Positions 32,425-41,187 of a stretch of DNA of 56,697 bases are shown piece after piece (the first letter of the stretch is position 1; each line of letters begins with the position of its first letter). The notes under the pieces were generated by a model that worked only from the letters and a program-made list of their open reading frames with translations, had not been told where the DNA came from and searched no databases. The DNA is from Paenibacillus sp. J5C2022 (GTDB taxonomy: Bacteria; Bacillota; Bacilli; Paenibacillales; Paenibacillaceae), in NCBI RefSeq assembly GCF_025567625.1, contig NZ_JAOQJC010000049.1:1-56697 (forward strand), written 5' to 3'. The translations under genes and the position numbers were made by a program.

Positions 32425-33720
32425 ATGGCAAAATTCGAGAAATTCCAGCTTCCTACATCAGGTGAGCAAATTACGATCGACAACGGCAAGCTGCAAGTGC
32501 CTAACGAGCCAATCATCCCGTTCATCGAAGGCGACGGCACTGGCCGCGACATCTGGCGCGCTTCCAAGCGCGTGCTTGACGCTGCTGTCGAGAAAGCATA
32601 TAACGGCTCCAAAAAAATCGCATGGTACGAAGTATTCGCCGGCGAAAAAGCGTTCAACGAATACGGCGAGTGGCTGCCTGCCGACACGCTGACTGCAATC
32701 CGCGAATATATCGTGGCGATCAAAGGTCCTCTGACGACTCCGATCGGCGGCGGCATCCGTTCCCTGAACGTGGCGCTCCGTCAAGAGCTTGACCTGTACA
32801 CATGCTTGCGTCCGGTCCGCTACTTCAACGGCGTTCCTTCGCCGGTTAAACGCCCTGAACTTGTCAACATGGTTATCTTCCGCGAGAACACTGAGGATAT
32901 CTATGCGGGCATCGAGTATCAAGAAGGCTCCGAAGAAGTGAAGAAAGTGATCGAGTTCCTGCAGAAGGAAATGAATGTGAACAAGATCCGCTTCCCGGAA
33001 ACGTCCGGCATCGGCATCAAGCCTGTATCCTCCGAGGGCTCAAAGCGTCTGGTGCGCGCGGCTATCGAATATGCAATCAAGCACAACAAGAAGTCCGTTA
33101 CGCTGGTGCATAAGGGCAATATCATGAAGTTCACGGAAGGCGCGTTCAAAAACTGGGGCTACGAAGTTGCCGAGCAGGAGTTCGCTGAGCAAACCTTCAC
33201 ATGGGGACAATACGACCGCATCAAAGAAGCCGAAGGCACTGACGCTGCGAACAAAGCACAAGCGGAAGCGGAAGCTGCGGGCAAAGTTATCGTGAAGGAT
33301 GCCATCGCGGACATTGCGCTGCAGCAAGTACTTACTCGCTCCACCGACTTCGACGTTATTGCTACGCTGAACCTGAACGGCGACTACCTGTCCGACGCAT
33401 TGGCAGCACAAGTAGGCGGCATCGGCATTGCGCCTGGCGCCAACATCAACTACTTGACAGGTCATGCGATCTTCGAAGCGACTCACGGCACGGCCCCTAA
33501 GTATGCGGACAAAGACGTTGTAAACCCTGGTTCCGTTATTCTGTCCGGCGTTCTGATGCTTGAGCATCTGGGCTGGCAGGAAGCGGCCGACCTGATCTAC
33601 AAAGGCATGGAGACGGCTATTAACAACAAAACGGTAACATATGACTTCGCTCGCCTGATGGAGGGCGCAACTGAAGTGAAATGTTCCGAGTTCGCTAACG
33701 AAATCATCAATCATATGTAA
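32425..33720 (+). CDS. icd: Isocitrate dehydrogenase (NADP-dependent type)
   Basis: A 431-residue TCA-cycle enzyme that oxidises isocitrate to 2-oxoglutarate and carbon dioxide. The ETSGIGIKPVS segment, the substrate-binding FRENTEDIYAGIEY, and NLNGDYLSDALAAQVGGIG, which binds metal, are conserved. The KYADKDVVNPGS segment belongs to the cofactor region and fits NADP use. AAAGGAGG precedes the ATG by nine bases. The codon usage is strongly biased, as in highly expressed genes. mdh starts 17 bp later. Confidence 0.97.
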   Translation: MAKFEKFQLPTSGEQITIDNGKLQVPNEPIIPFIEGDGTGRDIWRASKRVLDAAVEKAYNGSKKIAWYEVFAGEKAFNEYGEWLPADTLTAIREYIVAIKGPLTTPIGGGIRSLNVALRQELDLYTCLRPVRYFNGVPSPVKRPELVNMVIFRENTEDIYAGIEYQEGSEEVKKVIEFLQKEMNVNKIRFPETSGIGIKPVSSEGSKRLVRAAIEYAIKHNKKSVTLVHKGNIMKFTEGAFKNWGYEVAEQEFAEQTFTWGQYDRIKEAEGTDAANKAQAEAEAAGKVIVKDAIADIALQQVLTRSTDFDVIATLNLNGDYLSDALAAQVGGIGIAPGANINYLTGHAIFEATHGTAPKYADKDVVNPGSVILSGVLMLEHLGWQEAADLIYKGMETAINNKTVTYDFARLMEGATEVKCSEFANEIINHM

Positions 33721-33737
33721 GGGGAGGTTTCACAGAC

Positions 33738-34679
33738 ATGGCGATTAAACGCAATAAAATTACGGTTGTAGGCGCCGGATTTACGGGAGCGACAACGGCG
33801 CTCATGATTGCCCAGAAGGAATTGGGCGATGTTGTGCTGGTCGATATTGAGCCGCTGGAAAATCCGACGAAGGGCAAAGCGCTCGACATGCTGGAAGCTA
33901 CGCCGGTAATGGGCGTGGACGCCAATATTACGGGCACTGCCAGCTATGAGGATACGAAGGACTCCGATATTGTCATCATTACGGCGGGCATTGCCCGCAA
34001 GCCGGGAATGAGCCGCGACGATCTCGTGAACACGAACGCCGGAATCGTAAAGTCTGTCTGTGAAAACGTCAAGGCGACAAGCCCCAATGCGTACGTTATC
34101 ATTCTTAGCAATCCGGTAGACGCGATGACATACGCCGCTTATCAGACGCTTGGATTCCCCAAAAATCGCGTCATCGGCCAATCCGGGGTGCTGGATACGG
34201 CGAGATATTGCACGTTCATCGCGCAAGAGCTGAATGTGTCCGTTGAGGATGTTCGCGGCTTCGTGCTGGGCGGACACGGCGACGATATGGTGCCGCTTGT
34301 GCGGTATTCCAACGTAGCCGGCATTCCGATCGAGAAGCTCATTCCGGCGGAACGCATTGAAGCCATTGTACAGCGCGCTCGCGTTGGCGGCGGTGAGATC
34401 GTCAACCTGCTGGGCAACGGCAGCGCTTATTACGCGCCGGCCGCATCTCTTGTGCAGATGACGGAAGCGATTCTGAAAGACAAGAAGCGCATTCTGCCGG
34501 TTATCGCTTACTTGGAGGGCGAATACGGCTACGACAACCTGTTCATGGGCGTACCTGCCGTTCTGGGCGGAGACGGCATCGAGAAGGTGGTCGAGCTGGA
34601 TCTGACGGCGGAGGAGCAGACGGCGCTGGACAAGTCGGCGCAGTCGGTCCGCAACGTGATCGCCATCGTGAACGGTTAA
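33738..34679 (+). CDS. mdh: Malate dehydrogenase, LDH-like bacterial type
   Basis: A 313-residue NAD-dependent enzyme that oxidises malate to oxaloacetate. The Rossmann glycine loop VVGAGFTGATTA opens the protein, Asp in VLVDIEP fixes NAD, RKPGMSRDDL holds the substrate-binding arginines, and VLGGHGDDMVPL the catalytic histidine. AGGGGAGG precedes the ATG. It closes the citZ-icd-mdh set and is followed by a terminator. In B. subtilis phoPR comes next; here recQ does. Confidence 0.97.
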   Translation: MAIKRNKITVVGAGFTGATTALMIAQKELGDVVLVDIEPLENPTKGKALDMLEATPVMGVDANITGTASYEDTKDSDIVIITAGIARKPGMSRDDLVNTNAGIVKSVCENVKATSPNAYVIILSNPVDAMTYAAYQTLGFPKNRVIGQSGVLDTARYCTFIAQELNVSVEDVRGFVLGGHGDDMVPLVRYSNVAGIPIEKLIPAERIEAIVQRARVGGGEIVNLLGNGSAYYAPAASLVQMTEAILKDKKRILPVIAYLEGEYGYDNLFMGVPAVLGGDGIEKVVELDLTAEEQTALDKSAQSVRNVIAIVNG

Positions 34680-34703
34680 ATAATCGATAGCTAGATGTAC
34701 GGG

Positions 34704-34740
34704 AGGACCCTGACAGCATACTGCCAGGGTCCTCTCTATT
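34704..34740 (+). terminator. Rho-independent terminator after mdh
   Basis: AGGACCCTG (34704-34712) pairs exactly with CAGGGTCCT (34725-34733), followed by CTCTATTATTT. It lies 25 bp after the mdh stop. Confidence 0.8.
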
Positions 34741-34765
34741 ATTTGAAGGGACAGGGGGAAACGAG

Positions 34766-36967
34766 ATGATCCAGGACGCAAGAGAGACGCTGAGAAGGGT
34801 ATACGGCTACGACAGCTTCCGGCCGGGGCAGGAGGAGATTATTGGCAGCCTTCTGGACGGCAAGGATACGCTTGCCATATTGCCGACAGGCGGAGGGAAA
34901 TCGATCTGTTATCAACTGCCTGCTCTGCTTATGGATGGCACGACGCTCGTCATCTCGCCGCTGATCTCCTTGATGAAGGATCAGGTGGACGGCTTGCGGC
35001 GGCTCGGCATTGCTGCCGCCTATCTGAACAGCTCTATGTCCGCGCAGGAATACCGGGAGACGATGGCCCGCGCGATAGGCGGCGAATATAAGCTTCTCTA
35101 CGCGGCGCCTGAGCGGTTCGACGCGCCGATGTTCCAGTCCCTGTCTGAGCAGCTGCATATTCCGATGATCGCGATTGACGAGGCGCATTGCGTCTCGCAG
35201 TGGGGACACGACTTTCGTCCCAGCTACAGGCAGCTCGCCCATGCGATCGCCCGGATGGGCAATCGTCCGCTCGTATCGGCATTTACGGCGACGGCTACTC
35301 CGGAAGTGGCGGACGATATTGTGGCTATGCTGCAGCTGCGCGAGCCAAGGCGATTCGTATCCGGCTTCGCAAGGCCGAACCTGTCGCTGTCGGTTGTCAG
35401 CGGGGTGGACAAGCGGCGGTTCCTGGCCACTTTCCTGCAGGAGCGCAAGGAGCAATCCGGCATCATCTACGCCGCGACCCGCAAGGAAGTGGAGGAGGTG
35501 ACAGCATACTTGCAGGGAATGGATGTAGCTGCCGGCAAGTATCATGGCGGCTTGTCCGATGGCGAACGCAACGAGGCGCAGGAGCGGTTCCGCTTCGACG
35601 AGCTGAAGGTGATGGTTGCGACGAACGCCTTCGGCATGGGCATTGACAAGCCCAATGTCAGGTATGTGCTGCACTGGCAGATGCCCGGCGATTTGGAATC
35701 GTATTATCAAGAGGCCGGACGCGCGGGGCGGGACGGAGAGGAGAGCGACTGCGTGCTGTTGTTCGAGCCGGCGGATTCCAGCGTGCAGCGCTATCTGATC
35801 GAGCAGGGAACCGGCGGAGAGGAGCGAAAGTCGGTACAGCTGTCCAAGCTGCATGCGATGTTGAACTTCAGCCGGACGCAGCGTTGTCTGCAGCAGTTCA
35901 TCGTCGATTACTTCGGCGAGAAGGATGTGCCGCCATGCGGCAAATGCAGCAACTGCACCGATAAGAGCGAGCCGGTCAACCGAACCGAGGAGGCGAAGAT
36001 GGCACTCTCGTGTGTCGGCCGCATGAAGGGAAGGTTCGGAGTAACGATGGCCGCCAAGGTGCTGAAGGGATCGCGCGACAAGCGGCTGCTGGAGTTCGGT
36101 CTGGACCGCCTGTCCACTTACGGGCTCATGCGGCACTTGTCGGAGCGGGACGTGGCCGACTGGCTGTATTGGCTCGTGGCGGAAGGATACCTGCGCTTGA
36201 GCGAAGGCCAATACCCCACCGTGTCGCTTGCCGTGAAGTCGCTGCCGGTGCTGGAAGGCCGGGAGACGGTCATGCAGCGTGTCAGAGCAAGCGTGCGCAA
36301 GTCGGAAGCGGGGCATGCTGCGTCTTCGCCGCTGTTCGATGCGCTTAAGGCGTGGAGAAGGGAGACGGCCGCAGCGGAAGGCGTGCCGCCGTTCATGGTG
36401 TTCTTCGACGCTACCCTGCGGGATATCGCGGGCGCAAGGCCGTCGACGCTGGATGAGCTGCTGCAAGTGAAGGGGATTGGTGCTGCGAAAGGAGAGAGGT
36501 ACGGTAGCGCGATACTATCCGTCATCGCTGCCGTGGCAGCTGCAGGCGGTGATCCGGCTGGCGATGATGGGGACGCCAATGTCGCTGCCGCCGGGTCTCG
36601 CCCAGAAGTTTGGAACGGGCGATCTAAGACGGGGCCGATCAGAAGCGGCCGCGTCGGCTCCGACGAACAGAGCCACAAGACGACGCTGGAGCTGTTCAAC
36701 AGCGGGCTTGATGCAGCGGAAGTCGCAGCCGAACGCGGATTGAGCCAGACGACGGTGGAGAGCCATCTGATCCGTTGCGCACAAGAAGGAGAGGACCTCG
36801 ACTGGTCTCGAATCATACCGTCGGAGCATGAAGCACGGATTGTTCAGGCGATCCAGCAAGTCGGGGCAGACAGACTGCGTCCCATCAAGGACGCGCTGCC
36901 GCCGGAAGTGGAGTATTTCGCCATCCGTGGCGTTCTGTTCAAGCACGGATTTACGAAGGAAAGCTGA
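34766..36967 (+). CDS. recQ: ATP-dependent DNA helicase RecQ
   Basis: A 733-residue 3'-5' helicase for repair and recombination. Walker A is LPTGGGKS (residues 39-46), Walker B is IDEAHCVSQWGHDFR, and helicase motif VI is YYQEAGRAGRDG. A zinc-binding four-cysteine cluster (CLQQ, then CGKCSNC), an RQC winged helix, an HRDC domain (about residues 515-590) and a C-terminal helix-turn-helix of the HTH_40 type follow. Between HRDC and HTH lies a low-complexity linker rich in Gly, Asp and Ala. GGGACAGGGGG precedes the ATG. Single gene after a terminator. Confidence 0.95.
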   Translation: MIQDARETLRRVYGYDSFRPGQEEIIGSLLDGKDTLAILPTGGGKSICYQLPALLMDGTTLVISPLISLMKDQVDGLRRLGIAAAYLNSSMSAQEYRETMARAIGGEYKLLYAAPERFDAPMFQSLSEQLHIPMIAIDEAHCVSQWGHDFRPSYRQLAHAIARMGNRPLVSAFTATATPEVADDIVAMLQLREPRRFVSGFARPNLSLSVVSGVDKRRFLATFLQERKEQSGIIYAATRKEVEEVTAYLQGMDVAAGKYHGGLSDGERNEAQERFRFDELKVMVATNAFGMGIDKPNVRYVLHWQMPGDLESYYQEAGRAGRDGEESDCVLLFEPADSSVQRYLIEQGTGGEERKSVQLSKLHAMLNFSRTQRCLQQFIVDYFGEKDVPPCGKCSNCTDKSEPVNRTEEAKMALSCVGRMKGRFGVTMAAKVLKGSRDKRLLEFGLDRLSTYGLMRHLSERDVADWLYWLVAEGYLRLSEGQYPTVSLAVKSLPVLEGRETVMQRVRASVRKSEAGHAASSPLFDALKAWRRETAAAEGVPPFMVFFDATLRDIAGARPSTLDELLQVKGIGAAKGERYGSAILSVIAAVAAAGGDPAGDDGDANVAAAGSRPEVWNGRSKTGPIRSGRVGSDEQSHKTTLELFNSGLDAAEVAAERGLSQTTVESHLIRCAQEGEDLDWSRIIPSEHEARIVQAIQQVGADRLRPIKDALPPEVEYFAIRGVLFKHGFTKES

Positions 36968-36990
36968 TTCATTGGACAGAAAACGTTCAT

Positions 36991-37018
36991 TTGAAAAAAA
37001 TAATGATTCTGATAAACT
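36991..37018 (+). promoter_or_regulatory. Candidate promoter of the 141-residue membrane protein
   Basis: TTGAAA (36991-36996), 16 bp, TAAACT (37013-37018). The -10 matches only 4 of 6 positions. It lies about 42 bp before the start codon. Confidence 0.4.
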
Positions 37019-37059
37019 AATGATAGCAAGTATGATAGATGAAACAGGAGGAATCAGGG

Positions 37060-37485
37060 ATGTATTCTGCATTTTTGTTGCTGCATGTCATCGGCGCCGT
37101 CGGGATGGGATTTTATCTTGTATTGCCGATTATGCTGGGACGGGCTCCCAAGCTGGCCGGCGCCGGACAGGGAGGGCTGTCGGAAGGGCTGCTGTCCGCT
37201 AACCGTATTGCGCAATACTTTTTGATCGTACAGCTGCTGACCGGCGGGTACATTATGACGAAATCGGATTATGCGGTCATATGGATGGTCATCATCACTG
37301 TACTGTTCCTTGGCATTGCAGCATTGGGCGGCATTATCTCGAAGCCGCTGAAAGCGGTCGTGGCTGCTAATGAAGCGGGGCAAAGCGCCAGCGAACATAT
37401 CGGGAAAGCCCGCGTGCTTAGCCTTATCGTGCTGTTGCTGTATCTGGTCATGATCTATTTCATGAAATTTCCGATTTACAAGTAA
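37060..37485 (+). CDS. Four-helix membrane protein of unknown function
   Basis: A 141-residue integral membrane protein with four predicted helices (about residues 3-23, 45-64, 71-92 and 118-138). The short HVIGAVGMG motif in the first helix, with a histidine in the membrane, recalls DUF2269-like or heme-binding four-helix proteins, but I cannot place it firmly. CAGGAGGAATC precedes the ATG at 37060; the ATG at 37039 lacks a site. It stands between recQ and a sugar kinase and shows no clear link to either. Confidence 0.7.
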   Translation: MYSAFLLLHVIGAVGMGFYLVLPIMLGRAPKLAGAGQGGLSEGLLSANRIAQYFLIVQLLTGGYIMTKSDYAVIWMVIITVLFLGIAALGGIISKPLKAVVAANEAGQSASEHIGKARVLSLIVLLLYLVMIYFMKFPIYK

Positions 37486-37585
37486 TGAAGAAGAGAACAT
37501 GCGGCTGCTAGCAGCAATTAGCGAAGCATAGTTCGGCGACTAGGCCGGAGAACGGTCGCGAGCTACATATTATATTACACGGTTA

Positions 37586-37614
37586 GGCAGCCTCTTCATC
37601 TTAAGAGTGCTGCC
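37586..37614 (+). terminator. Hairpin before the sugar kinase gene
   Basis: GGCAGCCTCTT (37586-37596) pairs with AAGAG-T-GCTGCC (37603-37614) with one bulged base and a 6-base loop; a weak T-rich stretch follows. It may end the preceding gene or sit in the 5' leader of the kinase gene. Confidence 0.55.
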
Positions 37615-37641
37615 ATAGCCTTTATTTAGGGGGATCATGTT

Positions 37642-38598
37642 GTGCAACAAGGAACACCGGATATCGTAACGTTTGGCGAATCGATGGCATTATTCATGCC
37701 GCAAGAGCATAAATCAATCGAGCGTGCCGCTCAGCTGGAGCAGAGCTTCGGCGGCGCGGAGAGCAATGTGGCGATCGGACTTGCGCGTCTGGGAGCATCT
37801 GTCGGCTGGTTCGGCGCGCTTGGCAACGATCCGTTCGGCCGCTTGATCTTGAAAGCGCTACGAGGCGAAGGTGTAGATGTCAGCAGAGTTCGCTTGTCTG
37901 ACGAAGCGACGACAGGCATGATGTTCCGCGAGCATGTGGCAGGACGGCTGGCCGTGCACTATTACCGCAAGCATTCTGCAGCGAGCCGCATGCAACCGGA
38001 AGAGCTGGATGAGGATTACATCCGCGGTGCCAAGCTGCTGCATGTTACCGGCATTACGACCGCGCTTAGCGACAACTGTCGCAAGACCGTTCGGCGCGCT
38101 GTCGATATTGCGAAGCATGCCGGCGTGCCGGTCAGCTTTGATCCCAACCTTCGTCTGAAGCTTTGGAGTATCGAGGAAGCGAGAGAGACGCTGCTGGATT
38201 TGGCAGAGGACGTCGATTACTTCCTGCCGGGCTGGGATGAACTGAAGCTGCTGTACGACACCGATGACTTCAACGTCATACGCGGCAAGCTGAATAGCTT
38301 GAAGGCGATAACGGTCATTAAAGGAATGGGCGATGCAACGCTTGTCATGGAACAGGGGAAGGAGACGTCGGTGCCATTCTATCCGGCAGAGACGGTAGTC
38401 GATACGGTAGGTGCCGGAGACGGGTTCTGCGCCGGGTTCCTCGCTGGAGTGAGGAATGGGATGACTCCGGTGGAGGCGGTAAGGCTTGGGAGCATTGCCG
38501 GTTCACTCGTCGTGCAGATGAGGGGCGATTGGGAAGCGCTGCCGGATTGGGATGTCGTCGAGCAGCGGATGTCGGCCAAGGCATGGGTGGAGCGTTAA
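37642..38598 (+). CDS. PfkB-family sugar kinase, 2-dehydro-3-deoxygluconokinase-like
   Basis: A 318-residue ribokinase/PfkB-fold kinase. Signature 1 is FGGAESNVAIGLARLG near residues 34-49; signature 2 is DTVGAGDGFCAGFLAG with the catalytic aspartate. The best match in my memory is KdgK, which phosphorylates 2-dehydro-3-deoxygluconate in pectin and glucuronate breakdown, but related kinases act on fructose or tagatose. The start is GTG, five bases after AGGGGGATC. A DeoR regulator begins one base after the stop, so the two form an operon; no aldolase (kdgA) or transporter is nearby. Confidence 0.82.
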   Translation: MQQGTPDIVTFGESMALFMPQEHKSIERAAQLEQSFGGAESNVAIGLARLGASVGWFGALGNDPFGRLILKALRGEGVDVSRVRLSDEATTGMMFREHVAGRLAVHYYRKHSAASRMQPEELDEDYIRGAKLLHVTGITTALSDNCRKTVRRAVDIAKHAGVPVSFDPNLRLKLWSIEEARETLLDLAEDVDYFLPGWDELKLLYDTDDFNVIRGKLNSLKAITVIKGMGDATLVMEQGKETSVPFYPAETVVDTVGAGDGFCAGFLAGVRNGMTPVEAVRLGSIAGSLVVQMRGDWEALPDWDVVEQRMSAKAWVER

Positions 38599-38599
38599 T

Positions 38600-39385
38600 A
38601 TGGCAGAGACTGGCGGGTCCAAAGGCCAGCGCCGGCGAGAGGCTATTCTGCAGCTTATGAAGCAGCAAGGGCGCATTACAATCGGCGAGATCGTGTCGCA
38701 GTTCAACTGCTCGGAAGCTACTGCGCGGCGGGATCTGGAGCAGATGGAGGGCACCTATCCCGTCATCCGAACGATAGGCGGCGCCATGTATGACGGGATG
38801 GGCACCGTTCGGGAGCTTCCGTTCGCCGAGAAGGAAGGGCTGTCCATTCTGGAGAAGGAGCGGATTGCGGCATTGGCGGCGACGCATATCGCCGAGGGTG
38901 ACGTGATCGGCTTGTCCGGCGGCACGACGAACTTCCTGCTGGCAAAGCAGCTGAGGCTGCGCAAGGGCATTACCGTTGTCACGAATGCCGTGAACATCGC
39001 CATGGAGCTGGGGGGCAGCGATATACAAGTCGTCGTGATCGGCGGCATTATGCGGCATAACAGCTTCGAATTATGCGGGCCGCTCGGAGAAAGCATGATT
39101 GCGCAGCTCCACATTACGAAGATGTTCATCGGCATTGACGGCATCTCTGCGGAAGGCGGCATTACGAGCTACTCGGAGCAGGAGGCGGGCACGCTGAAGG
39201 CACTTATGGGCCGATCCAAGGCGACTTATGCCATATTCGACCATACGAAGCGCAATCGCAACTCGCTGTTCTCGCTCGCCGAGCTGTCGCAGCTGCATGC
39301 CGTCATTACGGATGCGCCTATTGAAGGCGAGCTTGGCGATCAGCTGCGCAGCGATGGCGTTCATGTCTATGTCACGGAAGCGTAA
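38600..39385 (+). CDS. DeoR/GlpR-family transcriptional repressor
   Basis: A 261-residue regulator: an N-terminal DeoR winged helix (about residues 8-60; REAILQLMKQQGRITIGEIV...SEATARRDLEQME) and a C-terminal sugar-phosphate sensor domain with GLSGGTTNFLLAK and KMFIGIDGISAEGGIT, as in GlpR and FruR. Sensor domains of this kind bind phosphorylated sugars, which fits the adjacent PfkB kinase; the kinase product could be the inducer (inference). GGTGGAG lies seven bases before the ATG. The 51-bp repeat array starts about 35 bp after its stop. Confidence 0.9.
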   Translation: MAETGGSKGQRRREAILQLMKQQGRITIGEIVSQFNCSEATARRDLEQMEGTYPVIRTIGGAMYDGMGTVRELPFAEKEGLSILEKERIAALAATHIAEGDVIGLSGGTTNFLLAKQLRLRKGITVVTNAVNIAMELGGSDIQVVVIGGIMRHNSFELCGPLGESMIAQLHITKMFIGIDGISAEGGITSYSEQEAGTLKALMGRSKATYAIFDHTKRNRNSLFSLAELSQLHAVITDAPIEGELGDQLRSDGVHVYVTEA

Positions 39386-39420
39386 AGGAATTAGAGCTGG
39401 GATGGTGCGGACACTCTCTT

Positions 39421-39857
39421 AGCGTATGTAGCATACACTGAAGCGCCGGAAAGTTGCGAATGAGCTAAGTTACTGTATGTAGCATACACTGGAGCGCCGG
39501 AAAGTTGCGAATGAGCCAAGTTACTGTATGCCGCATACACTGGAGCGCCGAAAAGGTGTGAACGAGCCAAGTTACTGTATGCCGCATACACTGGAGCGCC
39601 GGAAAGTTGCGAATGAGCTAAGTTACTGTATGTAGCATACACTGGAGCGCCGAAAAGGTGTGAACGAGCCAAGTTGCTGTATGCCGCATACACTGGAGCG
39701 CCGAAAAGGTGTGAACGAGCCAAGTTACTGTATGCCGCATACACTGGAGCACCGAAAAGGTGTGAACGAGCTAAGTTACTGTATGCCGCATACATTGGAG
39801 CGTCGAAAAGGTGTGAACGAGCCAAGTTACTGTATGTAGCATACACTGGAGCGTCGA
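39421..39857. repeat. Tandem repeat array 2, nine units of exactly 51 bp
   Basis: The GCATAC core recurs at 39431, 39482, 39533, 39584, 39635, 39686, 39737, 39788 and 39839, always 51 bp apart. Units contain TTACTGTATGCCGCATACACTG, GGAGCGCCGAAAAGG and TGTGAACGAGCCAAG; TATGCC alternates with TATGTA. Several units hold the palindrome GTATGC-C-GCATAC. The unit is closely related to that of array 1. As 51 is a multiple of three, open frames arise on both strands, but none has a ribosome site. Confidence 0.92.
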
Positions 39858-39916
39858 GTGACGCGAGCAAGGCCGGCGCGGAGTGCGAATCGCATACGAG
39901 CAGAGCAACTCTCACC

Positions 39917-39954
39917 AAGTGAAAGATCCCGCCGGTCGGCGGGATCTTTCACTT
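39917..39954. terminator. Strong bidirectional terminator, 17-bp perfect stem
   Basis: AAGTGAAAGATCCCGCC (39917-39933) and its exact complement (39938-39954) flank a 4-base loop. It lies between the deoR transcript with repeat array and the convergent nagA gene (stop at 40000). Confidence 0.85.
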
Positions 39955-39999
39955 GCATGACGAGCAGCATCACAGGCGAAGCTGCTAAAGTAGTATAGG

Positions 40000-41187
40000 C
40001 TAAGCTTCAAAAACGGTTCGGCCTTGCACCCACGTCCGCTGTACGGCGAACTCCGCATCGGCAAGGACAAGATCCGCTTGCTTGCCGGCCACGATGCTGC
40101 CGGTCCGGTCGTATATGCCCAGCTCCTTCGCGGCATTGCCGCTTGCCATTCGGCTAATCTCTACCGCCGACAGGCCGCTGTGCTCCAGCATGAACCGGAA
40201 TGCGCCGATCATCGTCAGGCTGCTGCCGGCAAGCGCATTGCCTTCACGCAGCCGCGCTACGCCGCAATTCACGCAGACGGCTTGCCCGCCAAGCTCGTAG
40301 TCGCCATCCGGCATGCCTGCCGCTTCGATCGCATCCGTGATGAGGATGACCTTGTCCGCAGGCTTCGCAGCCAGCAACAAACGGATTGCCGCGGGATGAA
40401 CATGATGGCCGTCCGCGATAATCTCCGCATGGATACGATCATCCGTCAACACTGCTCCCAGTGTGCCGGGCTCGCGGTGATGAAGGCCACGCATGGCGTT
40501 GTACGTATGCACAGCATGCGACAAGCCGGCATCCGCTGCGGCGATAATCTCGCTGTAGACGGCATCGGTATGTCCGGCAGCGGCAATAATGCCATTCTCC
40601 GACATCCAGGCGATGGCTGCCGTCGCGCCGTTCGTCTCAGGAGCGAGCGTCAGCTGGCGAATCATGCCGGGATACTGTTCGTGCCATGCCTTGATCCAGT
40701 CCAGCTGCGGATCGCGAATATGTGCCGGATTCTGAGCGCCGGGCCACTTCACGCTTATGAACGGTCCCTCCAGATGAACGCCGATCAGCGCGGCATAAGG
40801 CATGCCGCCCTCGCGGTAAGCAGCCACTGCCGCCAACACGGCTTCGATGCTTTCCTTGGGAGCGGTCATCGTCGTCGCCAGCATAGCGGTCGTACCCTGC
40901 GACGCATGGAACTTCGTAATGCGGTCGTAGCTGTCCGCATCCGCATTCATGAAGTCTCCTCCGAAGCCGCCGTGCACATGCATATCGATAAAGCCCGGCA
41001 GCAGCCAGCCGCCGTTGCCGTCCTGCACGGCATCCGCCTTCTCCATCCATTCCTTCTCCTCGGAAGATGAAGCGGGGACGACAGCCTGGATGGCATCTCC
41101 GGCGATGAATACGCCGCCTTTCAATACTTCGTGCTCAAGTACAATGTTGACGTTATGGATGAAGCAGCTTCCTTGTTGTGTTGCCAT
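40000..41187 (-). CDS. nagA: N-acetylglucosamine-6-phosphate deacetylase
   Basis: A 395-residue amidohydrolase that removes the acetyl group from GlcNAc-6-phosphate. Metal and substrate sites seen: FIDMHVHGGFGGDF, HLEGPFIS, AAGHTDA, HTYNAMRGLHHREPG and LITDAIEAAG. Its ATG directly abuts the nagB stop (TAA-ATG), so translation is coupled. The nagBA pair feeds aminosugars into glycolysis. No nagR (GntR) gene follows, unlike the B. subtilis nagAB-nagR arrangement. Confidence 0.95.
   Translation of the reverse strand: MATQQGSCFIHNVNIVLEHEVLKGGVFIAGDAIQAVVPASSSEEKEWMEKADAVQDGNGGWLLPGFIDMHVHGGFGGDFMNADADSYDRITKFHASQGTTAMLATTMTAPKESIEAVLAAVAAYREGGMPYAALIGVHLEGPFISVKWPGAQNPAHIRDPQLDWIKAWHEQYPGMIRQLTLAPETNGATAAIAWMSENGIIAAAGHTDAVYSEIIAAADAGLSHAVHTYNAMRGLHHREPGTLGAVLTDDRIHAEIIADGHHVHPAAIRLLLAAKPADKVILITDAIEAAGMPDGDYELGGQAVCVNCGVARLREGNALAGSSLTMIGAFRFMLEHSGLSAVEISRMASGNAAKELGIYDRTGSIVAGKQADLVLADAEFAVQRTWVQGRTVFEA

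Noticed and set aside
39391..39918. A 175-codon minus-strand frame of 17-residue repeats (SHLFGAPVYAAYSNLAR type)
   Set aside because: It exists because the repeat unit is 51 bp; frames are open on the plus strand too. Its first codon would be a TTG inside the terminator stem and no ribosome site precedes it.
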